DNA from: Streptomyces sp. NBC_00448
GTDB lineage: Bacteria; Actinomycetota; Actinomycetes; Streptomycetales; Streptomycetaceae
Length of the DNA stretch: 64,000 nt
Reading direction: 5' to 3'
Assembly: GCF_036014115.1 (NCBI RefSeq)
Contig: NZ_CP107913.1
Location: 8,239,501-8,303,500, forward strand
The translations under genes were made by a program, and so were the position numbers. The notes under the pieces were generated by a model. It saw only the letters and a program-made list of their open reading frames with translations, was not told the DNA's origin and did no database searches. Of this stretch, positions 35,431 to 44,153 are shown piece by piece. The stretch's first letter is position 1. The number at the start of each line of letters is the position of its first letter.

Positions 35431-36507
35431 TCAGAAGTCGAACTTGTCGACGTTGGAGGCGTCGAAGACGGTCGGCGGGCCGAGCACCACCGACGGGCCG
35501 ACCCCGCTGGTCGGGGCGAGCACCTTGTACGTGCCGAGCGTGCCCGCCTTGAAGCTGGACCCGGTCTGCAGGCTGGCGCTGCCGGACGCGAGCGACGCGG
35601 CCGCGTAACCGGCCAGGTAGCCCAGCTGGTTGGGGTCCCACAGCTCGAAGGACTTCACGGTGCCGTCCTTGACGTAGGACTTCATCTGCGAGGGCAGCCC
35701 GAGTCCGGTGAGCGTGACCTTCTTCGCCACGTCCTTGTGGTTGGACAGGTACTGCGCCGCGGTCGAGATGCCCACGGTGGTCGGCGAGATGATGCCCTTG
35801 AGGTTCGGGTACGCCGACAGCAGGCCCTGCAGCACGGTCAGCGACGTGGCCGGGTCGTCGTTGCCGTACACCGTGCTGACCAGCTTCATGTTCGGGTACT
35901 TGGTCAGCTGCTGCTTCATGTACTTGATCCAGGCGTTCTGGTTGGTCGCGCTGGCCGCCGCGGACAGGATCGCGACCTGCCCGCTGCTGCCGATCTGCTT
36001 GGCGAGCAGGTCGACCTCGGAGGTGCCGATGGTCTCGGTGTCCGCCTGGTTGATGAACAGGTGGTTCGGGGTGGTGCCGCAGGAGATGTCCGAGTCGAAC
36101 GAGACGATCTTGATCCCGGCGGCAGCGGCCTGGTTGAGCGACGGGCACAGCGCCGACGGGTCGTTGCCGGCGATCACTATGGCGTCGGCGTGCTTCTGGA
36201 TCGCGGTCTGGATCGACGGGATCTGCGCGGCCGCGGTGTCGGCGGTGCCGCTGGAGACCACGACCTTGCCGCCGAGCTCCTCCAGCGCCTTCTTGCCGCC
36301 GGCGTCGGCCAGCACCTCGTACGGGTTCTGGGTGTCCTTGGGGATGAAGTAGACCGTCAGACCCTTCTTGACGCCGGTCGCGGTCGGCTTGCCGGTCGGG
36401 TCGGCGCCGGCGTTGGAGGAGGAGCCGCAGGCCGCGAGCATGAGGCCGGCAACGGAGAGGGAGAGGAGTGCGGTCGCCCTGCGGCGCACGGTTCTGCTGA
36501 TGGTCAC
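35431..36507 (-). CDS. rhaS: Rhamnose ABC importer substrate-binding lipoprotein
   Basis: The 358-residue protein has a lipoprotein signal with lipobox LAAC (Cys27) and a type-I periplasmic sugar-binding fold (TVYFIPKDTQNPYE, DAIVIAGNDPSA, GIKIVSFDSDIS). It resembles the RhaS binding proteins of rhamnose importers and acts on the outer face of the membrane. GTG 36507 is the only reasonable start. The start codon lies inside the 10-bp palindrome GTCACGTGAC (36503-36512), which recurs in the operon's promoter region. Confidence 0.9.
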   Translation of the reverse strand: MTISRTVRRRATALLSLSVAGLMLAACGSSSNAGADPTGKPTATGVKKGLTVYFIPKDTQNPYEVLADAGGKKALEELGGKVVVSSGTADTAAAQIPSIQTAIQKHADAIVIAGNDPSALCPSLNQAAAAGIKIVSFDSDISCGTTPNHLFINQADTETIGTSEVDLLAKQIGSSGQVAILSAAASATNQNAWIKYMKQQLTKYPNMKLVSTVYGNDDPATSLTVLQGLLSAYPNLKGIISPTTVGISTAAQYLSNHKDVAKKVTLTGLGLPSQMKSYVKDGTVKSFELWDPNQLGYLAGYAAASLASGSASLQTGSSFKAGTLGTYKVLAPTSGVGPSVVLGPPTVFDASNVDKFDF

Positions 36508-36639
36508 GTGACTGTCTTTCTGCAGAGGGTTGGACGGAACGGCCGGCGCCGCCGGGTGCCGGCCGGTGAGGAAGCGGCGGGGAGCCGCGGCTCCGGACGA
36601 GGTGGCGGGGTGGAGCCGCGGGCTCCGGGTGGCGGAGGG

Positions 36640-37692
36640 TCAGGCGGCGGGCAGCGGGCCCCGCTTGGCGCGGGCTCTGATCCGGCGCACCAGCTCGCCG
36701 CCGTTGGGCACGACGACGCTCACCAGCAGCAGCGCGCCGGTGACGATGTTCTGCACCTCCGGCTGGACGCCCATCTGGGTCAGCGCCTGCTGGAGGCAGC
36801 CGACGATGATCACCGCGAGCACCACGCCGATCACGGTGCCCCGGCCGCCGAAGATCGACACCCCGCCGAGCAGCACGATCGCCACCACGTTGAGTTCGAG
36901 CCCGGTGCCGGCGTCGTAGCTGACCGAGGAGTTCTTCAGGGTGAACAGGATGCCGGCGAGCGCGCAGAAGAGGCCGGAGGCCACGTAGAGCCCGAACTTG
37001 ACCCGGTCGACCCGCACCCCGGAGAAGCGGGCGGCCTCCGGTTGCAGGCCGATCGCCACGATGGAGCGGCCCAGCGAGGTCGCGTGCAGGATCACGCCGA
37101 AGATCACCGCCAGCACCAGGAAGATCAGCGCGGACCAGGCGATCTTCGTGCCCTGCACCGGCATCACGCCGATCTTGGTGAGCGACATCGGGAACCCGGT
37201 GATGGTGCGCGGCGCCAGCACGATCTCGGAGAGGCCGCGGAAGAGCGTCAGCGTGCCGATCGTCACCGCGATCGACGGCAGCCCCATCTTCGAGACCAGC
37301 AGGCCGTTGAGCGCGCCGCCGGCCGCGCCGACCGCCAGCGCCGCCGCCATCGCGGCCCACACCGACCAGCCGTCGTGGAAGAGCGAGCCCATCACGGTGC
37401 CCGACAGCCCCAGCATCGAGGCTACCGACAGGTCCATCTCGCCGGTCATCACGATCAGCGTCAGCGGCAGCGCCATGATGGCGATCTCGCCCATGTTCAG
37501 GCTGATGTAGAAGAAGTTGGTGCCGTCCAGGAAGTCCGACGACTGCGCCGACCCGAAGATCAGCACCGCGATCAGGACGAACACCAGCGCGGTCTCCCAG
37601 CGCACCAGCCCGCGCCAGAACGGCTGCCCGGCGTCGTCGGCACCCTGGTAGGAGGGGGTGGCCGGTTTCGTGGTGGTGATGTCAGGCGTCAC
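36640..37692 (-). CDS. rhaQ: Rhamnose ABC importer permease (RhaQ-like)
   Basis: The 350-residue membrane protein belongs to the RbsC-type permease family, with FILLIAVL-like helices, TLIVMTGEMDLSVASMLGLSG and FSGVRVDRVKFGLYVASG. About ten membrane segments are expected. GTG 37692 overlaps the end of the other permease gene by 11 bp, implying coupling. It imports rhamnose with the neighbouring permease, ATPase and binding protein. Confidence 0.9.
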   Translation of the reverse strand: MTPDITTTKPATPSYQGADDAGQPFWRGLVRWETALVFVLIAVLIFGSAQSSDFLDGTNFFYISLNMGEIAIMALPLTLIVMTGEMDLSVASMLGLSGTVMGSLFHDGWSVWAAMAAALAVGAAGGALNGLLVSKMGLPSIAVTIGTLTLFRGLSEIVLAPRTITGFPMSLTKIGVMPVQGTKIAWSALIFLVLAVIFGVILHATSLGRSIVAIGLQPEAARFSGVRVDRVKFGLYVASGLFCALAGILFTLKNSSVSYDAGTGLELNVVAIVLLGGVSIFGGRGTVIGVVLAVIIVGCLQQALTQMGVQPEVQNIVTGALLLVSVVVPNGGELVRRIRARAKRGPLPAA

Positions 37693-38725
37693 GGTGGGCT
37701 CCCTGTGCGGACTGGAGGCTGCGGGCCACCCGCAGGCCCAGCCAGCGGTCGAAGGCGATGGCCGCCAGCAGCAGCCCGCCGGCGATCGCCTCGTTCCAGA
37801 AGGACGAGATCTTCGCGGCGACCAGCGCCTGGTTGATCGTGTTGAGCAGCAGAGCGCCGAGGGCGGCGCCCAGCACGGTGCCGCTGCCGCCGAAGATGGC
37901 CACCCCGCCGACGACCACCGCGGCGACGACCGTCAGCTCGTAGCCGTTGCCGCCGGTGACGTCGATCTGGGCGTGCAGCGCGAGGAACAGCGACCCGGCC
38001 AGGCCGGCGAGCGCGCCGCTGATCAGGAAGGCGGTGAACACCCGTCGCCCGGCGGGGATGCCGGCCAGTGCGGCGGCCTCCGGGTTGGAGCCGATCGCGT
38101 ACAGGTCGCGGCTGGCCCGGAAGGAGCGCATCGCGTACCCGACGACCGCGACCACGACCGCCACGATGATGGCCAGCCACGGCACGCCGAGGAAGGTCCG
38201 GTATCCCACCTCGGTGAAGGACTTGGGGATCGCCCCCGGGTCGATGGTCTTGCCGTCGACGATCACCCCGTCCACCCCGCGGACGATGTAGAGCATCGCG
38301 AGCGTCACCACCAGGCTCGGCACCCGGGTCACGACCGTGATCAGGCCGTTGATCGAGCCGACCAGGGCGCCGACCAGGATGCCGAGGACGTAGCCCAGCA
38401 GCACCGGGAAGCCGGAGTGGTGCTTGAAGACGTCACCGACGACGTACGCGGACAGGCCGACCACCGAGCCGACCGACAGGTCCACGTTGCGGGTGACGAT
38501 GACCATCGTCTCGCCGACGCCGAGCAGCGCGATCAGCGAGGCGCCGGTGAGCAGTTGCTGGATGCTGTGCGGGTTGGCGAAGGCGTGGTTGCTGATCGTG
38601 GTGGCGACGAAGACCAGCACGATGACGACGCCGATGCCCAGTTCCCGGGCCCGCAGCAGGGCGGCGCCGCGGGCGAAGCGCTGGGTGTCGGGCGCCGGGG
38701 CCGGCGCGGTGAGCTGTGCGGTCAT
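37682..38725 (-). CDS. rhaP: Rhamnose ABC importer permease (RhaP-like)
   Basis: The 347-residue RbsC-type permease has MVIVTRNVDLSVGSVVGLSAY and LAGIPAGRRVFTAFLISGALAGLAG. ATG 38725 overlaps the ATPase stop (ATGA). It forms the membrane channel together with the RhaQ-like permease. The assignment of P and Q between the two permeases follows gene order and is tentative. Confidence 0.9.
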   Translation of the reverse strand: MTAQLTAPAPAPDTQRFARGAALLRARELGIGVVIVLVFVATTISNHAFANPHSIQQLLTGASLIALLGVGETMVIVTRNVDLSVGSVVGLSAYVVGDVFKHHSGFPVLLGYVLGILVGALVGSINGLITVVTRVPSLVVTLAMLYIVRGVDGVIVDGKTIDPGAIPKSFTEVGYRTFLGVPWLAIIVAVVVAVVGYAMRSFRASRDLYAIGSNPEAAALAGIPAGRRVFTAFLISGALAGLAGSLFLALHAQIDVTGGNGYELTVVAAVVVGGVAIFGGSGTVLGAALGALLLNTINQALVAAKISSFWNEAIAGGLLLAAIAFDRWLGLRVARSLQSAQGAHRDA

Positions 38726-40239
38726 GACGCCACCGCCGCGTATCCGGTGGCGGCGCGCATGATCGAGTCCTCGTCGGCCTCGGCGCGGCTGAGTTCGGCG
38801 GTGATCCGGCCCTCGTGCAGGACCAGCACCCGGTCGGCCATGCCCAGCACTTCGGGCAGTTCGGAGGAGATCATCAGCACCGCCATCCCGTCGGCCACCA
38901 GTCCGTCGAGGATGCGGTGCACCTCGGCCTTGGTCCCGACGTCGATACCTCGGGTCGGTTCGTCGATGATCAGCAGGGAGGGGCCGCGGGCCAGCCACTT
39001 GCCGAGCACGACCTTCTGCTGGTTGCCGCCCGACAGGGTGGCGACCGGGCTCCTCATCCGGCCGAACTTCAACTGCAGGCGCTCCGCCCAGGTCAGTGCC
39101 AGCTCGCGCTCCGAGCCGCGCCGGATCAGCCCGAACTGGCCCAGCCGCTCCAGCGAGGCGAGCGCGACGTTGCGGTCGATGCCCATGTCCATCACCAGGC
39201 CCTGCTGGCGGCGGTCCTCGGGGACCAGCGCCACGCCGGCGGCCATCGCGTCGGCCGGGTTGCCGTTGCGCAGCTTCCTGCCACCCACCTTGACCGTGCC
39301 CGACGTCCACCGGTCGATGCCGAAGACGGCGCGGGCGACCTCGCTGCGGCCGGCCCCGACCAGCCCGGCCAGGCCGACGATCTCGCCCCTGCGCACGGTG
39401 AAGCTGATGTCGTGGAAGACGCCCTCCCGGGTGAGGTGTTCGACCTCCAGCACGGTGGCGCCCGGGTCGGTCTGCGTCTTCGGGAAGAGCGTGCCCAGCT
39501 CGCGGCCGACCATCGAGCGGATGATCGAGTCGGCGGTCACGTCCTCGATCGGCGCGGTGCTCACGAAGCGCCCGTCGCGCATGATGGTGACGCGCTGGCA
39601 GCTCGCCAGCACCTCCTCGATCCGGTGCGAGATGAACAGCACCGCGGCGCCCTGCTCGCGCAGCGTGCGCATCACGTCGAAGAGGCGTTCCACCTCCACC
39701 GAGGTCAGCGCTGCGGTCGGCTCGTCCATCACCAGCACCTTGGCGTCCAGGGACAGCGCCTTGGCGATCTCGACGATCTGCTGGTCGGCGACGGACAGGC
39801 CGCGGGCCTGGCGCTGCGGGTCCAACTGGACGCCCAGCCGCTCGAACACGGCGACGGCCGCCTTGTTCATCGCGGTCCGGTCGATCCGGCGGCCGGCGCG
39901 GCGCGGCTGGCGGCCCATGAAGATGTTCTCCGCGACGGTGAGGTCGGGGAAGAGGGTGGGCTCCTGGTAGATGATCGACACCCCGGCGGCGCGGGAGGCC
40001 GCGGGCCCGGACAGCACGACCGGGGTGCCGCCGATCAGCAGCCGGCCGCTGTCGGGCTGGTGCACGCCGGCGAGGATCTTCACCAGCGTGGACTTGCCCG
40101 CGCCGTTCTCGCCCAACAGGGCGTGTGCCTCGCCTGGGTACAGGGTGACCGACCCGTCCTCGAGCGCGCGCACCGCGCCGAAGCGCTTCGCCGCCTGCTC
40201 CAGGACGAGGAGCGGGTCCTTGCCTACGGGATCTTTCAT
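38722..40239 (-). CDS. rhaT: Rhamnose ABC importer ATP-binding protein (RhaT-like)
   Basis: The 505-residue protein carries two ABC ATPase domains. The first has Walker A GENGAGKST (43-51), signature LSVADQQ and Walker B VLVMDEP. The second has a degenerate Walker A (GLVGAGRSE), a strong signature (LSGGNQQK) and LLIIDEPTRGID. This RbsA-type layout is usual for monosaccharide importers. ATG 40239 begins the operon; the longer frame upstream runs into the promoter region. It is the first gene of the seven-gene rhamnose operon. Confidence 0.92.
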   Translation of the reverse strand: MKDPVGKDPLLVLEQAAKRFGAVRALEDGSVTLYPGEAHALLGENGAGKSTLVKILAGVHQPDSGRLLIGGTPVVLSGPAASRAAGVSIIYQEPTLFPDLTVAENIFMGRQPRRAGRRIDRTAMNKAAVAVFERLGVQLDPQRQARGLSVADQQIVEIAKALSLDAKVLVMDEPTAALTSVEVERLFDVMRTLREQGAAVLFISHRIEEVLASCQRVTIMRDGRFVSTAPIEDVTADSIIRSMVGRELGTLFPKTQTDPGATVLEVEHLTREGVFHDISFTVRRGEIVGLAGLVGAGRSEVARAVFGIDRWTSGTVKVGGRKLRNGNPADAMAAGVALVPEDRRQQGLVMDMGIDRNVALASLERLGQFGLIRRGSERELALTWAERLQLKFGRMRSPVATLSGGNQQKVVLGKWLARGPSLLIIDEPTRGIDVGTKAEVHRILDGLVADGMAVLMISSELPEVLGMADRVLVLHEGRITAELSRAEADEDSIMRAATGYAAVAS

Positions 40240-40369
40240 CGTGCCAGGTCCTCGTCTTGGTGTGGTGCGCTTGCGCGGCGGGCTCGCCACATGTGTGCCC
40301 ACCCCCTCCCCGGAACGTCGTCCCGGGACTCGTCGTGCCCTCCGTCCGAACGTCGGGCCACCGGTAAAT

Positions 40370-40424
40370 TGGAACGTTTCACAAAAGTTGACGGACGCGA
40401 GACTATGTCCTGCGTCACGTGACG
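40370..40424 (-). promoter_or_regulatory. Operator region of the rhamnose operon
   Basis: TGGAACGTTTCA (40370-40381) is a near-palindrome of the LacI/GalR type, 130 bp upstream of the ATPase gene. Next to it, CGTCACGTGACG (40413-40424) is a perfect 12-bp palindrome whose core recurs over the rhaS start codon. No regulator gene for this operon is in the window. The full 705-bp gap 40240-40944 contains no convincing gene. Confidence 0.55.
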
Positions 40425-40787
40425 TCTAGGGTCCCGCACGTAATATCCGTTGGCGGGGAAGAGCGCTGGTGGGCGCGTCGGCCCGCGGGGGCCGCCGTAC
40501 GGGCCGGCGACGCGGGCTCCCGGGGCGCCCGCCGGCGGGCGCGGCGGGGGCGTCCGGCCGGGGTGCCGGCGCGTACGCCCGGACCTGACGGGTTCCCTCC
40601 GGACGGCCAACCGCCCTGGTCGCGGCGGGCGTCGGCTACCGGTGCCGGGCCTTGTCGACGGTCGCGGATACGATCATCGTCCGCGGGGGTTCGGTGGCGG
40701 GTGGAGCCGAGCGGTGGGCATCGTCTCCGAATCGTGCCGGTACGCCCCATTGCGGAGCCTGCTCGGCGCGGTTATTCTATGCACTTT

Positions 40788-40799
40788 TGAAACGTCTCA
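40788..40799 (+). promoter_or_regulatory. Second LacI/GalR-type operator upstream of the acetyltransferase
   Basis: TGAAACGTCTCA differs from the palindrome TGAAACGTTTCA by one base and matches the rhamnose-operon site (TGGAACGTTTCA) at 10 of 12 positions. It lies just downstream of a possible -10, TATTCT (about 40773). It may tie the acetyltransferase gene, or a second promoter, to the same regulator. Confidence 0.45.
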
Positions 40800-40944
40800 G
40801 GTCCTCAAGGGCGATCTGGGGACCCGGAGTTGCCGGTGCGCGACACCCGGGTGGCCCGGGGGAGCGGTCCGGCCCGCGGCTCGTCCGGGAGGAGCCCGTC
40901 CGGGAGGGCCCGCGGCGGCCCGGCCGGGTGGAGACAATACGAGC

Positions 40945-41532
40945 ATGCCCTCTCTGGCCACTCCCGCGATACCCGCCGGCGCGCTTCGTTCGACCCGGCA
41001 GCCGGTCCTCCCGGCCGAGGGCGGGCGGCAGTTGCGGCCTTGGCGGCCGGACGACGCCGGCGCCGTCCACGCCGCCTACCAGGACCCGCAGATCCAGCGC
41101 TGGCACGTGCGCCGCGCCGACTCCGTCGCGGAGGCGGGGGAGTGGATCGAGCAGTGGCGCGGCGCCTGGACCGCCGAGACCGGCGGGCACTGGGCGGTGG
41201 CGGACGCGGCGACCGACGCGCTGCTCGGCCGGGTGGCGCTGAAGTCGTTCGACCTCGCCGACGGTCAGGCCGAGGTCGCTTACTGGACGGTACCGGAGGC
41301 GCGCGGCATTGGCGTCTGCTCCGGCGCGGTCCGCGCGCTCGCGGCCTGGGCGCTGGGCGACGGCGGCTTCCACCGGCTCGAACTGGCGCACTCCGCGGCC
41401 AATCCGGCGTCCTGCCGGGTGGCCGTCGCGACCGGCTTCGCGCCGGAGGGCGTACGCCGCGGGGCGGCGCGGCACGCGGACGGCTGGCACGACATGCACC
41501 TGCACGGGCGGGTGCGCGGCGACCAGGCCTGA
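40945..41532 (+). CDS. GNAT-family N-acetyltransferase (RimJ/RimL-like)
   Basis: The 195-residue protein has the GNAT fold of ribosomal-protein-type acetyltransferases: LRPWRPDDAGAV, WAVADAATDALLGRVAL, AEVAYWTVPEARGIGVCSGAV (acetyl-CoA loop, with V replacing the usual A/R positions) and LELAHSAANPASCRVAVATGF. It transfers acetyl from acetyl-CoA to an amine on a protein or small molecule; the target is unknown. ATG 40945 starts it after a long regulatory gap. Confidence 0.88.
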   Translation: MPSLATPAIPAGALRSTRQPVLPAEGGRQLRPWRPDDAGAVHAAYQDPQIQRWHVRRADSVAEAGEWIEQWRGAWTAETGGHWAVADAATDALLGRVALKSFDLADGQAEVAYWTVPEARGIGVCSGAVRALAAWALGDGGFHRLELAHSAANPASCRVAVATGFAPEGVRRGAARHADGWHDMHLHGRVRGDQA

Positions 41533-41671
41533 CGCCGCGTCAGGTGGGGGCCTGTTCGGTAGCCGGGTGTCCGGCGGAGCCCGGGTGCGTGGGTGGTTCG
41601 GTGCCCGGGTGTCGGGAGGGGCCGGGTGCCCGGCGGGATTGCGGCCGGTGGGGCGGGGCACGCGGGGTGGC

Positions 41672-42550
41672 ATGGACAGCGGCGCGGGAGACGAGGGCGG
41701 GCGGGCGTTCGTACTCGGCGGCGGCGGGGCGCTGGGGGCGCACGAAGTGGGGATGCTGAAGGCGCTGTTCGCCGCGGGGGTGCGGCCCGGCCTGGTGCTG
41801 GGCACGTCGGTGGGGGCGATCAACGGCGCGGCGGTCGCGGCGGACCCGTCGCAGTCCGCGGTGGCCCGGCTGGAGGAGCTGTGGACCGGGCTCGGCCGAG
41901 CCGGGGTCTTCACCGGTTCGCTGGTGGGCCGGTTGTCCACGGCGCTGCGCAGCGGCACCCACCTCTACGCGGCGGCGCCCCTGCGTACGTTGCTGCGCAC
42001 CCATCTGCCGGTCACCCGGATCGAGGACCTGGCCGTACCGTTCCAGTGCGTCGCGGCACGGATCGAGGACGCGGCCGAGCACTGGTTCGACGGCGGACCG
42101 TTGGCCGACGCGGTGCTCGCGTCCTGCTCGGTGCCGGGGCTGCTGCCGCCGGTCCGGCTGGGCGACGCGCACTTCGTGGACGGCGGGCTGGTCAACAGCA
42201 TCCCGGTCGGCCGGGCGGTGGCGCTCGGCGCCCGCGAGATCTACGTGCTCCAGGTCGGCCGGGTCGAGCACGCGCTCACCCCGCCCCGGCTGCCGTGGGA
42301 AGTCGCCACCGTCGCCTTCGAGATCGCCCGCAGGCACCGTTTCGCCCGGGACATGGCCGACCTGCCGCCGGACGTCACCGTGCACGTGCTGCCCAGCGCC
42401 TCCACCCGTGACGAGACCGGCGGGACGCTGCGCCAACTCCGCCGGCGCGCCGCGTTCGGGCAGACCGCGGAACGCATCGAGCGCGCCTACGCGGCGTCCT
42501 CGCGCTACCTCGACACCGCCCTCGCCCCGAAAGGCGGCGCCCCCGCATGA
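41672..42550 (+). CDS. Patatin-like phospholipase
   Basis: The 292-residue protein has the patatin catalytic features: oxyanion loop GGGGALGAHEVG (16-27), nucleophile elbow GTSVG with Ser46, and D170 in FVDGGLVNS. These enzymes remove acyl chains from phospholipids. A CVAARIEDAAEHWFDGG segment and a C-terminal helical tail complete it. The stop overlaps the start of an acyltransferase gene (ATGA), suggesting linked lipid deacylation and reacylation. The upstream gap (41541-41650) has irregular CCCGGGTG repeats. Confidence 0.92.
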   Translation: MDSGAGDEGGRAFVLGGGGALGAHEVGMLKALFAAGVRPGLVLGTSVGAINGAAVAADPSQSAVARLEELWTGLGRAGVFTGSLVGRLSTALRSGTHLYAAAPLRTLLRTHLPVTRIEDLAVPFQCVAARIEDAAEHWFDGGPLADAVLASCSVPGLLPPVRLGDAHFVDGGLVNSIPVGRAVALGAREIYVLQVGRVEHALTPPRLPWEVATVAFEIARRHRFARDMADLPPDVTVHVLPSASTRDETGGTLRQLRRRAAFGQTAERIERAYAASSRYLDTALAPKGGAPA

Positions 42551-43794
42551 CGACACTCCCGCCCGACCCGTCCACGTCCGCGGCCGCGTCCGTGCCGTCG
42601 GACGGGTCCGCCGCCGTGGCCGCGTCCGCCGCCTCCGTCTCCGTGTCCGTGGCCGTGTCCCTCGCGGTGACGCTCGGCCGGCGGGCGGTCACCACCGCGC
42701 TGCTCCTCGCCCTGATCCCGTTGACGGCAGCCCTGTTGGTGGCCGTGACCGTGCTCGGCGCGCCTGTCTCCCTCGCCACCCGGGGGCCGTGGCGGCAGAC
42801 CCGGGTGGCCGGGTTCGCGCTGCTCTACCTGCTGGCGGACCTGGCCGGGCTGGTGACGGCGACCGTGGTGTTCCTGCGCGACCCGTCCCCGGGCCCTGCC
42901 GCCCGACGCCGGCGGGAGGACACCGCGTTCCGTACGCTCGCCCGGCTGCTGGCTGTCCTGCGCCGGGCCGCGGAACACGTCTTCCGGCTCGGGGTCGAGG
43001 TCACTCCGGCCGTCCCGCGGGGAAGCGGCTCGGGTGGAGACGGCTCGCATGGTGACGGCTCGGGTGGAGACGTCTCCGGTGGAAGCGTCCCGCGGGGAAG
43101 CGCCCCGGGGGGCGGCCGACCGTACGAACGCGCCGCGCCCGGGAGCGGTCCGCGTCGGGCGCCCCTGCTCGTACTCGTCCGGCACGCCGGCCTCGGCGAC
43201 TCCTTCCTGCTGCTCCAGATCCTGCTCACCGAGGCCGGGTTGCGCCCGCACACCGTGCTCAAGGGCGCGCTGCGCGCCGACCCCTGCCTGGACGTGCTCC
43301 TCGGCCGGGTGCCGCACTGCTTCGTGCCGCCCGCCTCGGGCACCGCCGTCGACGGCATCGCCGATCTCGCGGCAGGACTGCGCCCCGGCGACGCGCTCGT
43401 GCTCTTCCCCGAGGGCGGCAACTTCACCCCGCGCCGCCACCGCCGCGTGATCGCCATGCTGCGCCGCCGCGGCCTCTACCGGCGCGCCGCCCGCGCGTCC
43501 CGGCTGCATTACGTGCTGCCGCCGCGCGACGGCGGGGCGTTGGCCGCGCTGGCCGCCGCGCCCACCGCGGACGTCGTCTTCGTCACCCATGCCGGGCTCG
43601 ACGTCATCGACTCCGTCCGGACCGCCTGGTCCGCCCTCCCGTTCGCACGCGGGGTGCGGGCCCACTGGTGGCGGATACCGGCCGCCGCGATTCCGCCGGG
43701 CGAGGAGGCCCGCAGCGACTGGCTGCTCACCCAGTGGGAACGCGTCGACCGGTGGACGGCCGCGCACGCCGTCGCCCGGACCCCGCACGTCTGA
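42547..43794 (+). CDS. PlsC-like 1-acylglycerol-3-phosphate acyltransferase
   Basis: The 415-residue protein starts with a Ser/Ala-rich lead and two hydrophobic segments (about 52-75 and 88-112). Its acyltransferase domain has HAGLGD (H213-x4-D218, the catalytic HX4D box) and FPEGGNFTP (E289). A linker at about 161-190 is made of five-residue Gly/Ser repeats encoded by six 15-bp units (43027-43116). It should acylate lysophospholipids at the membrane. It is coupled to the patatin gene by a 4-bp overlap. Confidence 0.88.
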   Translation: MTTLPPDPSTSAAASVPSDGSAAVAASAASVSVSVAVSLAVTLGRRAVTTALLLALIPLTAALLVAVTVLGAPVSLATRGPWRQTRVAGFALLYLLADLAGLVTATVVFLRDPSPGPAARRRREDTAFRTLARLLAVLRRAAEHVFRLGVEVTPAVPRGSGSGGDGSHGDGSGGDVSGGSVPRGSAPGGGRPYERAAPGSGPRRAPLLVLVRHAGLGDSFLLLQILLTEAGLRPHTVLKGALRADPCLDVLLGRVPHCFVPPASGTAVDGIADLAAGLRPGDALVLFPEGGNFTPRRHRRVIAMLRRRGLYRRAARASRLHYVLPPRDGGALAALAAAPTADVVFVTHAGLDVIDSVRTAWSALPFARGVRAHWWRIPAAAIPPGEEARSDWLLTQWERVDRWTAAHAVARTPHV

Positions 43795-44153
43795 CCTCCC
43801 GCTTTCGCGTTCCGGCCGGCCCGAGCGGGGGTGCGGAGGCACGGAGCGCCGGCCGGCCAGGGGGATGAACGTGTCCGGGTCTCTGGTCGTCGTTCCTGCG
43901 CGGAGGGCCAAGGAAGGTGCGCGCACCGTCAATGACCCGGCGCGGCTTCTGCCGCACCGCGGGACCCGGACATCGGATCACGGAGTGCGCGGTCCCACGG
44001 TGTGGCCGCGCGCCGGGGAGGACGGGGAGGACAGGGCGGACAGGGAGGACGGGGGAATGAACCGGCCGTGCCGTGGCGTGCCGTGGCGTGGCGGCGGCCG
44101 GAACCGGTTGGTCTGCTCGCGCGTTGGCTCGGCAGGACTTCGGAGGGAGAACC
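43795..44153. other. 359-bp spacer with a 9-bp tandem array
   Basis: No gene is apparent between the acyltransferase and PHP genes. Four 9-bp units of the type GGGGAGGAC run at 44015-44050. A GC-rich imperfect inverted repeat around 43816-43857 (CGGCCGGC ... GCCGGCCGG) may end transcription of the acyltransferase operon. Confidence 0.6.

Noticed and set aside
40240..40944. Hidden gene in the 705-bp gap upstream of the rhamnose operon
   Set aside because: Open frames here lack recognisable domains and ribosome sites; the region holds operator-like palindromes and is better explained as regulatory.
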